Origin: Pseudomonas helmanticensis
GTDB lineage: Bacteria; Pseudomonadota; Gammaproteobacteria; Pseudomonadales; Pseudomonadaceae
Length of the DNA stretch: 64,000 nt
NCBI RefSeq assembly: GCF_900182985.1
Contig: NZ_FXUY01000001.1
Span: 2,356,001 to 2,420,000, forward strand
Reading direction: 5' to 3'
In this document: positions 8,107-16,527 of the stretch, piece by piece
Layout: each line of letters opens with the position of its first letter
How positions within the stretch are numbered: the stretch's first letter is position 1
Position numbers and translations under genes: made by a program
Notes under the pieces: model-generated
The model's input: the letters and a program-made list of their open reading frames with translations, nothing else
Told to the model about the DNA's origin: nothing
Database searches by the model: none

Positions 8107-9248
8107 GGCCTGTCCTCTTGCATACGTGTGGCAATGATAACGGCAGCAGCGAGCGCCGCGAGACTGGCAATACTAAAGGTCAATGTCGCGCCGAGGGCAT
8201 TCCAGCTGTAGCCGGAATACAACGCACCCATGGCGCCGCCGGTACCGGCGAGTGCCGCATACAGTGCCTGGCCCTGCCCTTGCTGACGGGCGCCGAAGCT
8301 ACGTTGCACGAAAGCGATGGCCGCGGCGTGAAAACTGCCGAAGGTCGCCGCGTGCAGAATCTGCGCGAACAACAGCACCCACAGGAACTCGGCGAACGAA
8401 CCTAGCAGCAACCAGCGCAGCGCCGCCAGCAGAAAACTCGCCATCAGCACCCGGCGCAGGGAAACCCGCGCGAGAATCCGGCTCATGCACATGAACATCA
8501 GCACTTCGGCGACGACACCCACGGCCCAGAGCATGCCGATGGTGCCGCGTGTGTAGCCGAGTCGTTCCAGGTGCAGGGTCAGAAAGGTGTAATACGGGCC
8601 GTGGCTCATTTGCATCAGCGCCACGCAGCCATAAAACGCCAGTACGCCGGGATTGCGCAGTTGCTTGAGGAATCCGTCGCCGCTTGACCGGTTGCCTTGT
8701 GGCGGCTGCGCGTTCGGCACCCACAGACTGCTGAGGACGATGCCGGCCATGATCAGCACCAGCGCCGCCGGGTAAATGTCGAGGCTCAGCCATTCGAACA
8801 GACGACCGAGGGCAACCACGGTGATGATGAAACCGATCGAACCCCACAGGCGAATCTGGCTGTAACGCGAGGTCTGCCCCTGCAAATGCGCCAAAGTGAT
8901 GACTTCGAACTGCGGCAACACCGCGTGCCAGAAGAACGCGTGCAGCGCCATGACCATCGCCAGCCAGGCGTAGGTCTTGCTGACGAAGATCAGCGAGAAG
9001 GTCAGCAACGTGCACACTGCGCCAAAGCGCACGATGGCCAGGCGCTTGCCGGTGTAGTCGCCGAGCCAGCCCCAGATGTTTGGCGCCACGCAGCGCATCA
9101 GCATCGGGATCGCCACCAGCTCGCCAATGCGTGCGGCGCTGAAGCCGAGATGATCGAAGTACAGCGCCAGAAACGGCGCTGTCGACCCGAGCAAGGCGAA
9201 ATAGAACAGGTAGAAACTGGACAGCCGCCAGTAAGGGAGCGCCGCCAC
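8103..9248 (-). CDS. MFS transporter, HcaT/MFS_1-like
   Basis: A 381-residue inner-membrane protein with about twelve hydrophobic helices, starting MAALPYWRLSSFYLFYFALL. The conserved APNIWGWLGDYTGKR loop between helices 2 and 3 is the MFS signature. The short cytosolic loops and length fit the MFS_1-like group that includes the 3-phenylpropionate carrier HcaT and related sugar symporters. It lies 34 bases after aroC and overlaps mtnB by four bases. The genomic link suggests it moves a methionine-salvage compound such as a methylthio-sugar, but this is inference. Confidence 0.85.
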   Translation of the reverse strand: MAALPYWRLSSFYLFYFALLGSTAPFLALYFDHLGFSAARIGELVAIPMLMRCVAPNIWGWLGDYTGKRLAIVRFGAVCTLLTFSLIFVSKTYAWLAMVMALHAFFWHAVLPQFEVITLAHLQGQTSRYSQIRLWGSIGFIITVVALGRLFEWLSLDIYPAALVLIMAGIVLSSLWVPNAQPPQGNRSSGDGFLKQLRNPGVLAFYGCVALMQMSHGPYYTFLTLHLERLGYTRGTIGMLWAVGVVAEVLMFMCMSRILARVSLRRVLMASFLLAALRWLLLGSFAEFLWVLLFAQILHAATFGSFHAAAIAFVQRSFGARQQGQGQALYAALAGTGGAMGALYSGYSWNALGATLTFSIASLAALAAAVIIATRMQEDRP

Positions 9249-9282
9249 GCCGGTTATGCCGCGACGGCTTTAGAGCCCGCCA

Positions 9283-10374
9283 TCAAAGCTGACCCAGCAC
9301 CGGCGTGCTCACGCGTACATCGGCGTTCTGGCCACGGTGACGCAGCAGGTGATCCATCAGCACGATGGCCATCATCGCTTCGGCAATCGGCGTGGCGCGG
9401 ATGCCGACGCACGGGTCGTGACGGCCCTTGGTGATGACGTCGACCGGGTTGCCGTGGATGTCGATCGAACGGCCCGGGGTGGTGATGCTCGACGTTGGTT
9501 TCAACGCGAGATGGGCAATGATCGGCTGACCGGAGGAAATGCCGCCGAGGATGCCGCCGGCGTTGTTGCTGAGGAAGCCTTGCGGGGTCATTTCATCGCG
9601 GTGTTCGGTGCCGCGTTGGGCAACCGAGGCGAAACCGGCGCCGATTTCCACGCCTTTGACGGCGTTGATGCTCATCAGCGCATGGGCCAGTTCGGCGTCG
9701 AGGCGGTCGAAGATCGGCTCGCCCAGACCGGGCATGACGCCTTCGGCAACCACGGTGATTTTTGCGCCGACCGAGTCTTGATCGCGGCGCAACTGGTCCA
9801 TGTAGGCTTCCAGCTCAGGGACTTTGTCCGGATCCGGGCTGAAGAAGGCGTTCTCTTCCACCGAATCCCAGGTCTTGAACGGGATTTCGATCGGGCCGAG
9901 TTGGCTCATGTAGCCACGGATGACGATGCCTTGGGTGGCGAGGTATTTCTTGGCGATCGCACCGGCCGCTACGCGCATCGCGGTTTCGCGCGCCGAGCTG
10001 CGGCCGCCGCCACGGTAGTCGCGCTCGCCGTATTTGTGGTGGTAGGTGTAGTCGGCGTGGGCCGGGCGGAACAGATCCTTGATCGCCGAGTAGTCCTTGG
10101 ACTTCTGGTCGGTGTTGCGGATCAGCAGGCCGATCGAGCAACCGGTGGTGCGCCCTTCGAACACACCGGAAAGGATTTCGACTTCGTCGGCTTCCTGACG
10201 CTGGGTGGTGTGGCGGCTGGTGCCGGGCTTGCGGCGATCGAGGTCGCGCTGCAGGTCTTCGAGGGAAATCTCCAGGCCCGGCGGGCAGCCGTCGACAATG
10301 GCGACCAACGCCGGACCATGACTTTCGCCAGCGGTGGTGACAGTGAACAACTTGCCATAGGTATTGCCGGACAT
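9283..10374 (-). CDS. aroC: Chorismate synthase
   Basis: Final shikimate-pathway enzyme, making chorismate from 5-enolpyruvylshikimate-3-phosphate with reduced FMN. The 363-residue length is typical. The first family signature is [19 protein letters not shown] near residue 17 and the second, [10 protein letters not shown], near residue 123; a C-terminal [11 protein letters not shown] motif is also present. It is the first gene of the minus-strand block continuing into the MFS and mtn genes, only 34 bases apart, so methionine salvage may share its transcript. Confidence 0.97.
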   Translation of the reverse strand: MSGNTYGKLFTVTTAGESHGPALVAIVDGCPPGLEISLEDLQRDLDRRKPGTSRHTTQRQEADEVEILSGVFEGRTTGCSIGLLIRNTDQKSKDYSAIKDLFRPAHADYTYHHKYGERDYRGGGRSSARETAMRVAAGAIAKKYLATQGIVIRGYMSQLGPIEIPFKTWDSVEENAFFSPDPDKVPELEAYMDQLRRDQDSVGAKITVVAEGVMPGLGEPIFDRLDAELAHALMSINAVKGVEIGAGFASVAQRGTEHRDEMTPQGFLSNNAGGILGGISSGQPIIAHLALKPTSSITTPGRSIDIHGNPVDVITKGRHDPCVGIRATPIAEAMMAIVLMDHLLRHRGQNADVRVSTPVLGQL

Positions 10375-10504
10375 GCAGGACGCTCCGTGAAATCAAACCC
10401 AAATTCGTGATGCGCGCCAGTATACGCAGGCTAACCGAGTAGTTCATCCTCGAACCTTAGTGGTGCGGGTGAGTCCAACCGGCACCTTGGCGAATGATGG
10501 CGTG

Positions 10505-11458
10505 ATGATGCTGCGAGTTTTGATCTTGAGTCTTACCCTGTTTACGGGCTTTGCCCAAGCGACGGTCCTACAACGCCCGGTAACTTTGGACACCGGCACT
10601 GGCGAGCTTTTCGGCTCGCTGTTGCTGCCAAAGTCCGACAGTCCGGTGCCGGTTGTCCTGATCATTTCTGGCTCCGGCCCTACGGATCGTGACGGAAACA
10701 ACCCCGACGGCGGGCGCAACGACAGCCTGAAACGGCTGGCCTGGGTGCTGGCCAAACACAACATCGCCAGTGTGCGATACGACAAGCGTGGTGTAGCGGC
10801 GAGCCTGGCTGCGACCCCGGATGAACGTAACTTGTCGGTGGAAGCCTATGTCGCCGACGCCCAGGCGTGGGCGCGCAAACTCAAGGCCGATCCGCGATTC
10901 GGCCCGTTGATCCTGCTCGGCCACAGCGAAGGCGCGATGATCGCCACGCTGGCGGCACCGAATGCTGATGCGGCAGCGCTGATTTCGCTGTCCGGCACTG
11001 CCCGACCGATTGATGAGGTGTTGCGCCAACAACTGGCGCGCAGCCTGCCGCCGCCACTGATGCTGCGCAGCAATGAGCTGCTCGACAGCCTCAAGGCCGG
11101 CCACACCGATGACAATGTGCCGCAACCGTTGCAGGTGATATTCCGTCCGAGCGTGCAGCCGTATCTGATTTCGCTGTTCCGTCAGGATCCAGCCAAGGCT
11201 TTCGCGCAATTGCAGATGCCGGCGCTGATTGTTCAGGGCAGCAACGACATTCAGGTCGGCGTCGATGACGCGAAGCTGCTCAAGGCTGCCAAACCCGACG
11301 CCGAACTGGTGGTGATCGAAGGCATGAACCATGTATTGCGCATCGTCCACAACGACATGAAGCGGCAATTGGCCTCGTACAAGGATCCGAATTTGCCCCT
11401 GGCGGCAGAACTGGGCAGCAAAATCATCGAGTTTATTGACGGACTTCGCACCCGTTAA
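10505..11458 (+). CDS. Exported alpha/beta hydrolase
   Basis: A 317-residue serine hydrolase with an N-terminal signal peptide (MLRVLILSLTLFTGFAQA), so probably periplasmic. Visible are the oxyanion region IISGSGPTDRDGNN and the nucleophile elbow LLGHSEGAM (Ser141), with aspartate (QGSNDIQV) and histidine (EGMNHVLR) candidates late in the chain. The adjacent ATGs at 10505 and 10508 are both possible; neither has a strong ribosome site. Divergent from aroC. Substrate unknown; esterase or peptidase are both open. Confidence 0.85.
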   Translation: MMLRVLILSLTLFTGFAQATVLQRPVTLDTGTGELFGSLLLPKSDSPVPVVLIISGSGPTDRDGNNPDGGRNDSLKRLAWVLAKHNIASVRYDKRGVAASLAATPDERNLSVEAYVADAQAWARKLKADPRFGPLILLGHSEGAMIATLAAPNADAAALISLSGTARPIDEVLRQQLARSLPPPLMLRSNELLDSLKAGHTDDNVPQPLQVIFRPSVQPYLISLFRQDPAKAFAQLQMPALIVQGSNDIQVGVDDAKLLKAAKPDAELVVIEGMNHVLRIVHNDMKRQLASYKDPNLPLAAELGSKIIEFIDGLRTR

Positions 11459-11557
11459 GCGTTGTTTGCCCTCCAGTCCTGACAAAAACGGCCGATAAGC
11501 CTTTGTCGCCAGCGCAATGGCTGGCGACAAGCAGGGCTTGGACAGGATCTCGCCGTT

Positions 11558-12349
11558 ATGACTGATACCCCGACTTCACCCGACACCACCGCTGAAAAAG
11601 ACGCACCGCCAGCGGCCGAGCTGCCGTGGGCGGATGTCCATGTCGAGCACCACAAGATGCTCCGCCTGGCCCCGTTGCAGACTGATCGTCACACCGGTGG
11701 CCGGCCGCTGCGCTTTGTCGAGTTCGGCTATGCCGAGCGCAACAGCAAAGAACACAGCCTGATGCGCATGGAAATCAAGCTGCCTGGCCAGCGCGTGCGC
11801 AAAGAACAGAATCACCTCGATATCTGGGTCAATCACACGACCAAGCGTGTGCATTTCGGCCCGGACAGCGGCCTGCAGATCGAGCCGTTGAACCGTGGCA
11901 TCGGCCGTTACATGGCGGCGCAAGGGATCAACTGGGCGAAAAAGCGTTGGCCGACGTACACCGTCGACGGCATGGACTTGAACAACAAGGACGCGCTGAA
12001 TGAAGACACGCGGCTGCGTCGCGATCATTTCCTGCGCGTCCACGGGTTTGATGTGGTGTACGCCGATGCCCAGCATTTGAAGGGCAGCGTCAAGGAAGTG
12101 CAGGTCGGTGACTTGCTGGGCGACTGGAACAGCGAAAAGCTGCAGAACGTCGAGATTCTCGAAGCGGCGCAGATGCTTCAGCAGGCCGAGCAGAATCTGG
12201 CCGAGCAGGAAGTGAAGCTGAAGAAGCAGGAAGAGAAAGTCGGCAAGTTCAAGCGTGAAGACGCTGGGCTGCGCTTTACGATTACTTGTCTGGTGGCGTT
12301 TGCGGTGTTTCAGGCGGGGCTGTTGATCTGGATTGCCACGCACCGGTAG
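11558..12349 (+). CDS. Conserved hypothetical protein with coiled coil and C-terminal membrane anchor
   Basis: A 263-residue protein. A proline-rich N-terminal tail precedes a folded domain of about 150 residues (EFGYAERNSKEHSLMRMEIK to RVHGFDVVYADAQHLKG). A predicted coiled coil follows (AAQMLQQAEQNLAEQEVKLK and on) and a single C-terminal membrane helix (FTITCLVAFAVFQAGLLIWI), placing the bulk in the cytosol. The GIGRYMAAQGINWAKKRW stretch faintly recalls an acetyltransferase core, but the match is too weak to name. Not otherwise recognised. Confidence 0.75.
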   Translation: MTDTPTSPDTTAEKDAPPAAELPWADVHVEHHKMLRLAPLQTDRHTGGRPLRFVEFGYAERNSKEHSLMRMEIKLPGQRVRKEQNHLDIWVNHTTKRVHFGPDSGLQIEPLNRGIGRYMAAQGINWAKKRWPTYTVDGMDLNNKDALNEDTRLRRDHFLRVHGFDVVYADAQHLKGSVKEVQVGDLLGDWNSEKLQNVEILEAAQMLQQAEQNLAEQEVKLKKQEEKVGKFKREDAGLRFTITCLVAFAVFQAGLLIWIATHR

Positions 12350-12350
12350 A

Positions 12351-12432
12351 TCAAAAGATCGCAGCCTTCGGCAGCTCCTACATTGGAATTGGTGTACACC
12401 CTGTAGGAGCTGCCGAAGGCTGCGATCTTTTG
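12351..12432. repeat. REP-type palindrome, family A (inward arms)
   Basis: CAAAAGATCGCAGCCTTCGG faces its exact complement across a short centre containing GGTGTACACC. Both arms carry the CTTCGG/CGAAGG variant. It lies between convergent genes. Confidence 0.9.
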
Positions 12433-12442
12433 CTTTTAGGCC

Positions 12443-13351
12443 TTAGACGCGGGAAGCGAACAAGGCCTGGTGAGCGCGGCACTGTTCAGCGGTCAGCATG
12501 AACACGCCATGCCCGCCGCGCTCGAATTCGAGCCAGGCAAAATCGACTTCCGGGTACAGCGCGTCAACGTGCACCTGGCTGTTGCCCACTTCGACAATCA
12601 GCAAACCCTTCTCGGTCAGATGATCCGCCGCTTCCGCGAGCATCCGGCGCACCAGGTTCAGACCATCATCGCCACACGCCAGGCCCAGCTCGGGCTCATG
12701 CTGATATTCATCCGGCATGTCGGCGAAATCTTCCGCATCGACGTAAGGCGGGTTCGACACGATCAGGTCGAAACGCTGCCCCGGCAGGCCATCGAAACCG
12801 TCGCCCTGCACGGTGTACACACGCTCATCGACGCCATGGCGCTCGATGTTCTGGTTAGCCACTTCGAGCGCTTCGAACGACAGATCCGCCAGCACCACTT
12901 CGGCATTCTGGAACTCGTAGGCACAGGCGATGCCGATGCAGCCGGAACCGGTGCACAGGTCGAGAATGCGCGCAGGCTCGGTGCCGATCCACGGGGCAAA
13001 ATGGTTTTCGATCAGTTCACCAATCGGTGAGCGCGGGATCAACACGCGCTCGTCGACGATGAACGACATGCCGCAGAACCACGCTTCACCCAACAGGTAA
13101 GCGGTCGGTATACGTTCTTCGATACGGCGCTTGAGCAGGCGTTGCAGGTTCACCAGTTCGTCGTCTTCCAGCGCACAATCGAGGTAGCTGTCGGCGATTT
13201 CCCACGGCAGGTGCAACGCACCGAGTACCAACTGCCGGGCTTCGTCCCAGGCATTGTCGGTGCCATGGCCGAAAAACAGATCCTCCCCATGGAAGCGGCT
13301 GACGGCCCAACGGATGTGGTCGCGCAGGGTACGAAGTCGGGAAGTGATCAC
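12443..13351 (-). CDS. prmB: Ribosomal protein uL3 glutamine methyltransferase
   Basis: Methylates a glutamine in ribosomal protein L3. The 302-residue protein has a PrmC/HemK-type N-terminal helical domain, the SAM motif [14 protein letters not shown] and the catalytic NPPYVDAED loop of N5-glutamine methyltransferases. A GTG start at 13351 ([20 protein letters not shown]) with GGAG upstream is preferred; an open frame to 13396 has no ribosome site. PrmB rather than PrmC is chosen from the N-terminal [20 protein letters not shown] stretch, which is characteristic of PrmB. Confidence 0.93.
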   Translation of the reverse strand: MITSRLRTLRDHIRWAVSRFHGEDLFFGHGTDNAWDEARQLVLGALHLPWEIADSYLDCALEDDELVNLQRLLKRRIEERIPTAYLLGEAWFCGMSFIVDERVLIPRSPIGELIENHFAPWIGTEPARILDLCTGSGCIGIACAYEFQNAEVVLADLSFEALEVANQNIERHGVDERVYTVQGDGFDGLPGQRFDLIVSNPPYVDAEDFADMPDEYQHEPELGLACGDDGLNLVRRMLAEAADHLTEKGLLIVEVGNSQVHVDALYPEVDFAWLEFERGGHGVFMLTAEQCRAHQALFASRV

Positions 13352-13592
13352 GGGGGCAGAACTCCAGAAAAAACGACTGGCGATTCTACCAGCCAAAACG
13401 CGCGCCGACGACGCAGGAAAATCGTCGCGGCGACGGTAGGCGTTTTGTGTCTTTTTGCTTCAGCGGTTCAACATAACGTGTAACTTGACATGGCTGCAGG
13501 CCAGTAACGACGGTGCCTACGATGGTAGCGATTCACAGAACCGCTCAGCCAGAGGACAATGTCGCAAAAGCCCCACCCCAAGGAGCCCCAGA

Positions 13593-14183
13593 ATGTCCGT
13601 TCCAAAAACGATGTTTCAACTCAGCGGTCGCGGTTATGCAGCGGCCACACTGAGCCATGCCACCGTGGTCATCATCGATGCCCAGAAAGAATATCTCAGC
13701 GGCCCGTTGGCCCTGAGCGGCATGGACGCGGCCGTCGCGAACATCAAACAAATTGTTGCCGCAGCCCGTGCAGCCGGTCGGCCGATCGTGCACGTGCGTC
13801 ATCTCGGCACCGTTGGTGGCCTGTTCGACCCACAGGGCGAACGTGGCGAATTCATCCCTGGGCTTGAACCGCAGGGTGATGAAACCATCATCGGCAAGCT
13901 GCTGCCGAGCGCCTTCCATGGCACCGAATTGCTCGACCGTCTGCAAAACCTCGGCTCTCTGGACCTGATCGTTTGCGGTTTCATGAGCCATTCCAGCGTC
14001 AGCACCACCGTGCGTGCGGCGAAGAACCTCGGGTTCCGCTGCACGCTGGTCGAAGACGCCTGCGCCACCCGCGACCTGCCGTTCAAGGGCCGGGTACTGA
14101 GCGCCGAACTGGTTCAGGAAGCGGAAATGGCGATCATGGCCGACAACTTCGCCACCCTCGCGCTGACTCAAGACCTGATCTGA
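13593..14183 (+). CDS. Isochorismatase-superfamily protein lacking the usual catalytic cysteine
   Basis: A 196-residue protein of the isochorismatase/cysteine hydrolase fold. The aspartate (VIIDAQKEYL, Asp29) and lysine (IIGKLLPSAF, Lys102) of the triad are present. At the cysteine position the sequence reads GFMSHSSVSTTVRAA with Ser135 where cysteine hydrolases have Cys, so amidase or nicotinamidase chemistry is doubtful. AAGGAG precedes ATG 13593. It diverges from prmB. Substrate unknown. Confidence 0.85.
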   Translation: MSVPKTMFQLSGRGYAAATLSHATVVIIDAQKEYLSGPLALSGMDAAVANIKQIVAAARAAGRPIVHVRHLGTVGGLFDPQGERGEFIPGLEPQGDETIIGKLLPSAFHGTELLDRLQNLGSLDLIVCGFMSHSSVSTTVRAAKNLGFRCTLVEDACATRDLPFKGRVLSAELVQEAEMAIMADNFATLALTQDLI

Positions 14184-14313
14184 TCTGCTCTAATGAGCGG
14201 TTCAGCGCGCCGCTCATCCGCAAAATCCTCTCATTTGCCGCAAATGCCATAGCCTCAGGAACAACCCGGTCAACTCCCGGTCGAAGGGCCGATACCCATT
14301 GAGGAAGGTCGGA

Positions 14314-14634
14314 ATGAAGTTATCCGATGGATTTGACGCACGCCGCTTGCGGCCCAAAGGCCAAAGCAACTGGCGTTTTCGATTCGGCGCGGCGATCGCG
14401 GCCATTCTGGCCACCTTCGGCGTGTTGTTGGCAATGGCCGGAGCGGCCAGCCTGATCGGGCACCCTCCGGCGCTCGGTGATTTGAACGCTACACCGATGG
14501 GTTCGGCGATCATTCTGGCGGTCGGTTTGCTGTTTCTGTATTTCGGTGTCGCCCTGTGGCGCCGCTGCCGCCGTCGCGCACGGCAATCGCGGGAACTGAA
14601 CATGTCCCCGCACCTGATGAAAAAACACGACTGA
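14314..14634 (+). CDS. Small inner-membrane protein (two helices)
   Basis: A 106-residue protein with a basic N-terminus (RRLRPKGQSNWRFRF), two membrane helices (AAIAAILATFGVLLAMAGAA and SAIILAVGLLFLYFGVALW) and an arginine-rich C-terminus (RRCRRRARQSREL). Both termini are therefore predicted cytosolic. GAGGAAGG precedes ATG 14314. It is followed by a terminator. Family not recognised. Confidence 0.75.
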   Translation: MKLSDGFDARRLRPKGQSNWRFRFGAAIAAILATFGVLLAMAGAASLIGHPPALGDLNATPMGSAIILAVGLLFLYFGVALWRRCRRRARQSRELNMSPHLMKKHD

Positions 14635-14639
14635 TTCAC

Positions 14640-14670
14640 CGGCCTGGCTTTTTGCCGGGCCGTTTTGTTT
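14640..14670 (+). terminator. Rho-independent terminator
   Basis: Stem CGGCCTGGC / GCCGGGCCG (one G-T pair) with a five-T loop and a TTTTGTTT tail, directly after the small membrane protein gene. Confidence 0.75.
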
Positions 14671-14708
14671 CGACTTGGGTAAACTGGCCGCCCTTCGCGG
14701 AGGCTGAC

Positions 14709-15266
14709 ATGCAAGACGACGATTTTTCCCTGTTCAAAAGTGCGATCCAAGGCGTCAAGCCGATCAAGCACGACCGCGCCGACACCGGCAAACCCAAGGC
14801 TGACCGCGCACAGATTGCCAAGCTGCGCCAGTCCGCCACCGTGCGCACCGACACCGCTACCGTGGATGGTCTGTCCGATCAGTTCGTGATCGATGTCGGC
14901 CCGGAAGACGAGTTGATGTGGTCACGCGACGGCGTGCAGGAAAGTCAGATGCGCAAGCTCAAGGTCGGTCAGATCCCGTTCGAAGGCAGCCTCGACCTGC
15001 ACGGCATGAGCGTGGAAAAGGCCCGCGAAACCCTCTGGGCCTTTCTCGCTGAAGCGACAAAATTCGAAATCCGCTGCGTGCGTGTCACCCACGGCAAGGC
15101 CGTGCGCCTGGACGGCAAGCGGCCGATGATCAAAAGCCACGTCAACACCTGGTTGCGTCAGCATGCGCAGGTGCTTGGGTTCTGTTCGTGCCAGGCCAAA
15201 CATGGCGGTGCCGGCGCGGTGTACGTGATGCTTAAACGCACGATGATGGAAGGTCGCGACGAATAA
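14709..15266 (+). CDS. Smr-domain protein (SmrA/YdaL type)
   Basis: A 185-residue protein. A polar, lysine-rich N-terminal half is followed by a C-terminal Smr (MutS2-related) domain with the LDLHGMSVEKARETLWAFL and VTHGKA motifs and the YVMLKR end strand. Standalone Smr proteins are nucleic-acid nucleases or ribosome-associated factors; DNA nicking was reported for YdaL-like members. GGAGG precedes ATG 14709. Its target here is not deducible. It lies upstream of folE on the same strand. Confidence 0.9.
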   Translation: MQDDDFSLFKSAIQGVKPIKHDRADTGKPKADRAQIAKLRQSATVRTDTATVDGLSDQFVIDVGPEDELMWSRDGVQESQMRKLKVGQIPFEGSLDLHGMSVEKARETLWAFLAEATKFEIRCVRVTHGKAVRLDGKRPMIKSHVNTWLRQHAQVLGFCSCQAKHGGAGAVYVMLKRTMMEGRDE

Positions 15267-15344
15267 TCCCGTTACACCGAACTTGCAGGGTCGTGTCCGC
15301 CACCGTACCCTTGCCCTTTGCGAAAATCCCCCACAGGTAGTTTC

Positions 15345-15890
15345 ATGTCCCTGGAACAGAATTACACCGCGATTCTCGGCCAACTGGGCGAGGACGTCTC
15401 CCGCGAGGGCCTGCTCGACACGCCAAAGCGTGCCGCCAAAGCCATGCAGTACCTCTGCCGCGGTTATCAACAGACGCTCGAAGAGGTCACCAACGGTGCC
15501 CTGTTCAGCTCCGACAACAGCGAAATGGTGCTGGTCAAGGACATCGAGCTGTACTCGTTGTGCGAACACCACCTGCTGCCGTTTATCGGCAAGGCGCACG
15601 TTGCTTACATCCCGAGCGGCAAAGTGCTGGGCCTGTCGAAGGTCGCGCGGATCGTCGACATGTACGCCCGCCGCCTGCAGATTCAGGAAAACCTCAGCCG
15701 CCAGATCGCCGATGCTGTCCAGCAGGTGACCGGCGCACTGGGCGTGGCGGTGGTGATCGAGGCCAAGCACATGTGCATGATGATGCGCGGTGTCGAGAAA
15801 CAGAATTCGTCGATGATCACTTCGGTGATGCTCGGTGAGTTCCGTGAAAACGCTGCGACCCGCAGCGAGTTTCTCAGCCTGATCAAGTAA
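15345..15890 (+). CDS. folE: GTP cyclohydrolase I
   Basis: Converts GTP to 7,8-dihydroneopterin triphosphate, the entry to folate and pterin synthesis. The 181-residue protein has the zinc ligands Cys73 and His76 (SLCEHHLLP) and Cys144 (KHMCMMMRG), and the [11 protein letters not shown] segment. This identifies the zinc-dependent type I enzyme. ATG 15345 follows AGGT; a slightly longer frame to 15318 is open. A terminator ends the unit. Pseudomonads often carry more than one folE paralogue; this window holds one. Confidence 0.96.
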   Translation: MSLEQNYTAILGQLGEDVSREGLLDTPKRAAKAMQYLCRGYQQTLEEVTNGALFSSDNSEMVLVKDIELYSLCEHHLLPFIGKAHVAYIPSGKVLGLSKVARIVDMYARRLQIQENLSRQIADAVQQVTGALGVAVVIEAKHMCMMMRGVEKQNSSMITSVMLGEFRENAATRSEFLSLIK

Positions 15891-15904
15891 TCCGCAGCAC
15901 GAAG

Positions 15905-15933
15905 AAAACCGGCATTCATCGCCGGTTTTTTTT
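15905..15933 (+). terminator. Rho-independent terminator of folE
   Basis: Stem AAACCGGC / GCCGGTTT with a short loop and an eight-T run, 15 bases after the folE stop. Confidence 0.9.
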
Positions 15934-15994
15934 CGCCCGTGAAAAATCGGGTAAGCTGCGCGCCTTTCTCAATCTGCACCGTGAGGCTTTCAAC

Positions 15995-16366
15995 GTGTTC
16001 GTCAAAGCGCTTCGTGTCGGCCTCGGCCAACTGGTTATCTTCATCGACTTCATCACCCGTCCGGGCAAGAAAAAACGCCCCGCCGCTGCTCAGGCCCAAG
16101 TGGATGCGGCAGCGAAGGATCTGACGTTGTATCAGTTCAACGCCTGCCCGTTCTGCGTAAAAACCCGCCGGACTCTGCGTCGTCTGAATGTGCCGGTGGC
16201 GCTGAAGGATGCGAAGAACAACCAGCAGGATCGTCAGACGCTGCTGGAACAGGGTGGCCGGATCAAGGTGCCTTGCCTGCGCATTGAAGAGAATGGTAAG
16301 ACGACGTGGATGTATGAGTCGAAGGTGATTATTGATTATCTGGACAAGCGATTTGCTGCGGTCTGA
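15995..16366 (+). CDS. Glutaredoxin-like protein with N-terminal hydrophobic segment
   Basis: A 123-residue protein. The C-terminal 80 residues form a glutaredoxin/GST-N fold with the redox pair CPFC (51-54) and the cis-proline region KVPCLRI. The first 40 residues hold a hydrophobic stretch (VGLGQLVIFIDFITRP) that could anchor it to the membrane. The start is GTG 15995 with GTGAGG upstream. It probably reduces glutathione mixed disulfides; partner unknown. Ends before a bidirectional terminator. Confidence 0.88.
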   Translation: MFVKALRVGLGQLVIFIDFITRPGKKKRPAAAQAQVDAAAKDLTLYQFNACPFCVKTRRTLRRLNVPVALKDAKNNQQDRQTLLEQGGRIKVPCLRIEENGKTTWMYESKVIIDYLDKRFAAV

Positions 16367-16395
16367 TGGTTTTGTTGTGGGGCTGAAGGTGCTAT

Positions 16396-16458
16396 CGCGA
16401 GCAGGCTCACTCCTACAGGGGAACGCATTCCAATTGTAGGAGTGAGCCTGCTCGCGAA
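16396..16458. repeat. REP-type palindrome, family B
   Basis: CGCGAGCAGGCTCACTCCTA and its complement flank a short centre. Family B is built on GCGAGCAGGCTCGCTCCCAC. It lies between convergent genes. Confidence 0.9.
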
Positions 16459-16490
16459 GAGGCCCTCTTGGCCAACACTAATATCAGACA

Positions 16491-16526
16491 AAAATAAACC
16501 GGCCCATGAGCCGGTTTATTTGTTTT
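16491..16526. terminator. Bidirectional terminator
   Basis: Perfect stem AAATAAACCGGC / GCCGGTTTATTT with a six-base loop, T-rich on both sides. It serves the convergent glutaredoxin and aminotransferase genes. Confidence 0.85.
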
Positions 16527-16527
16527 A

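Noticed and set aside
12389..12402. GGTGTACACC as another purine-type operator
   Set aside because: It is the centre of a REP element between convergent genes, with GC-rich arms and no promoter next to it.
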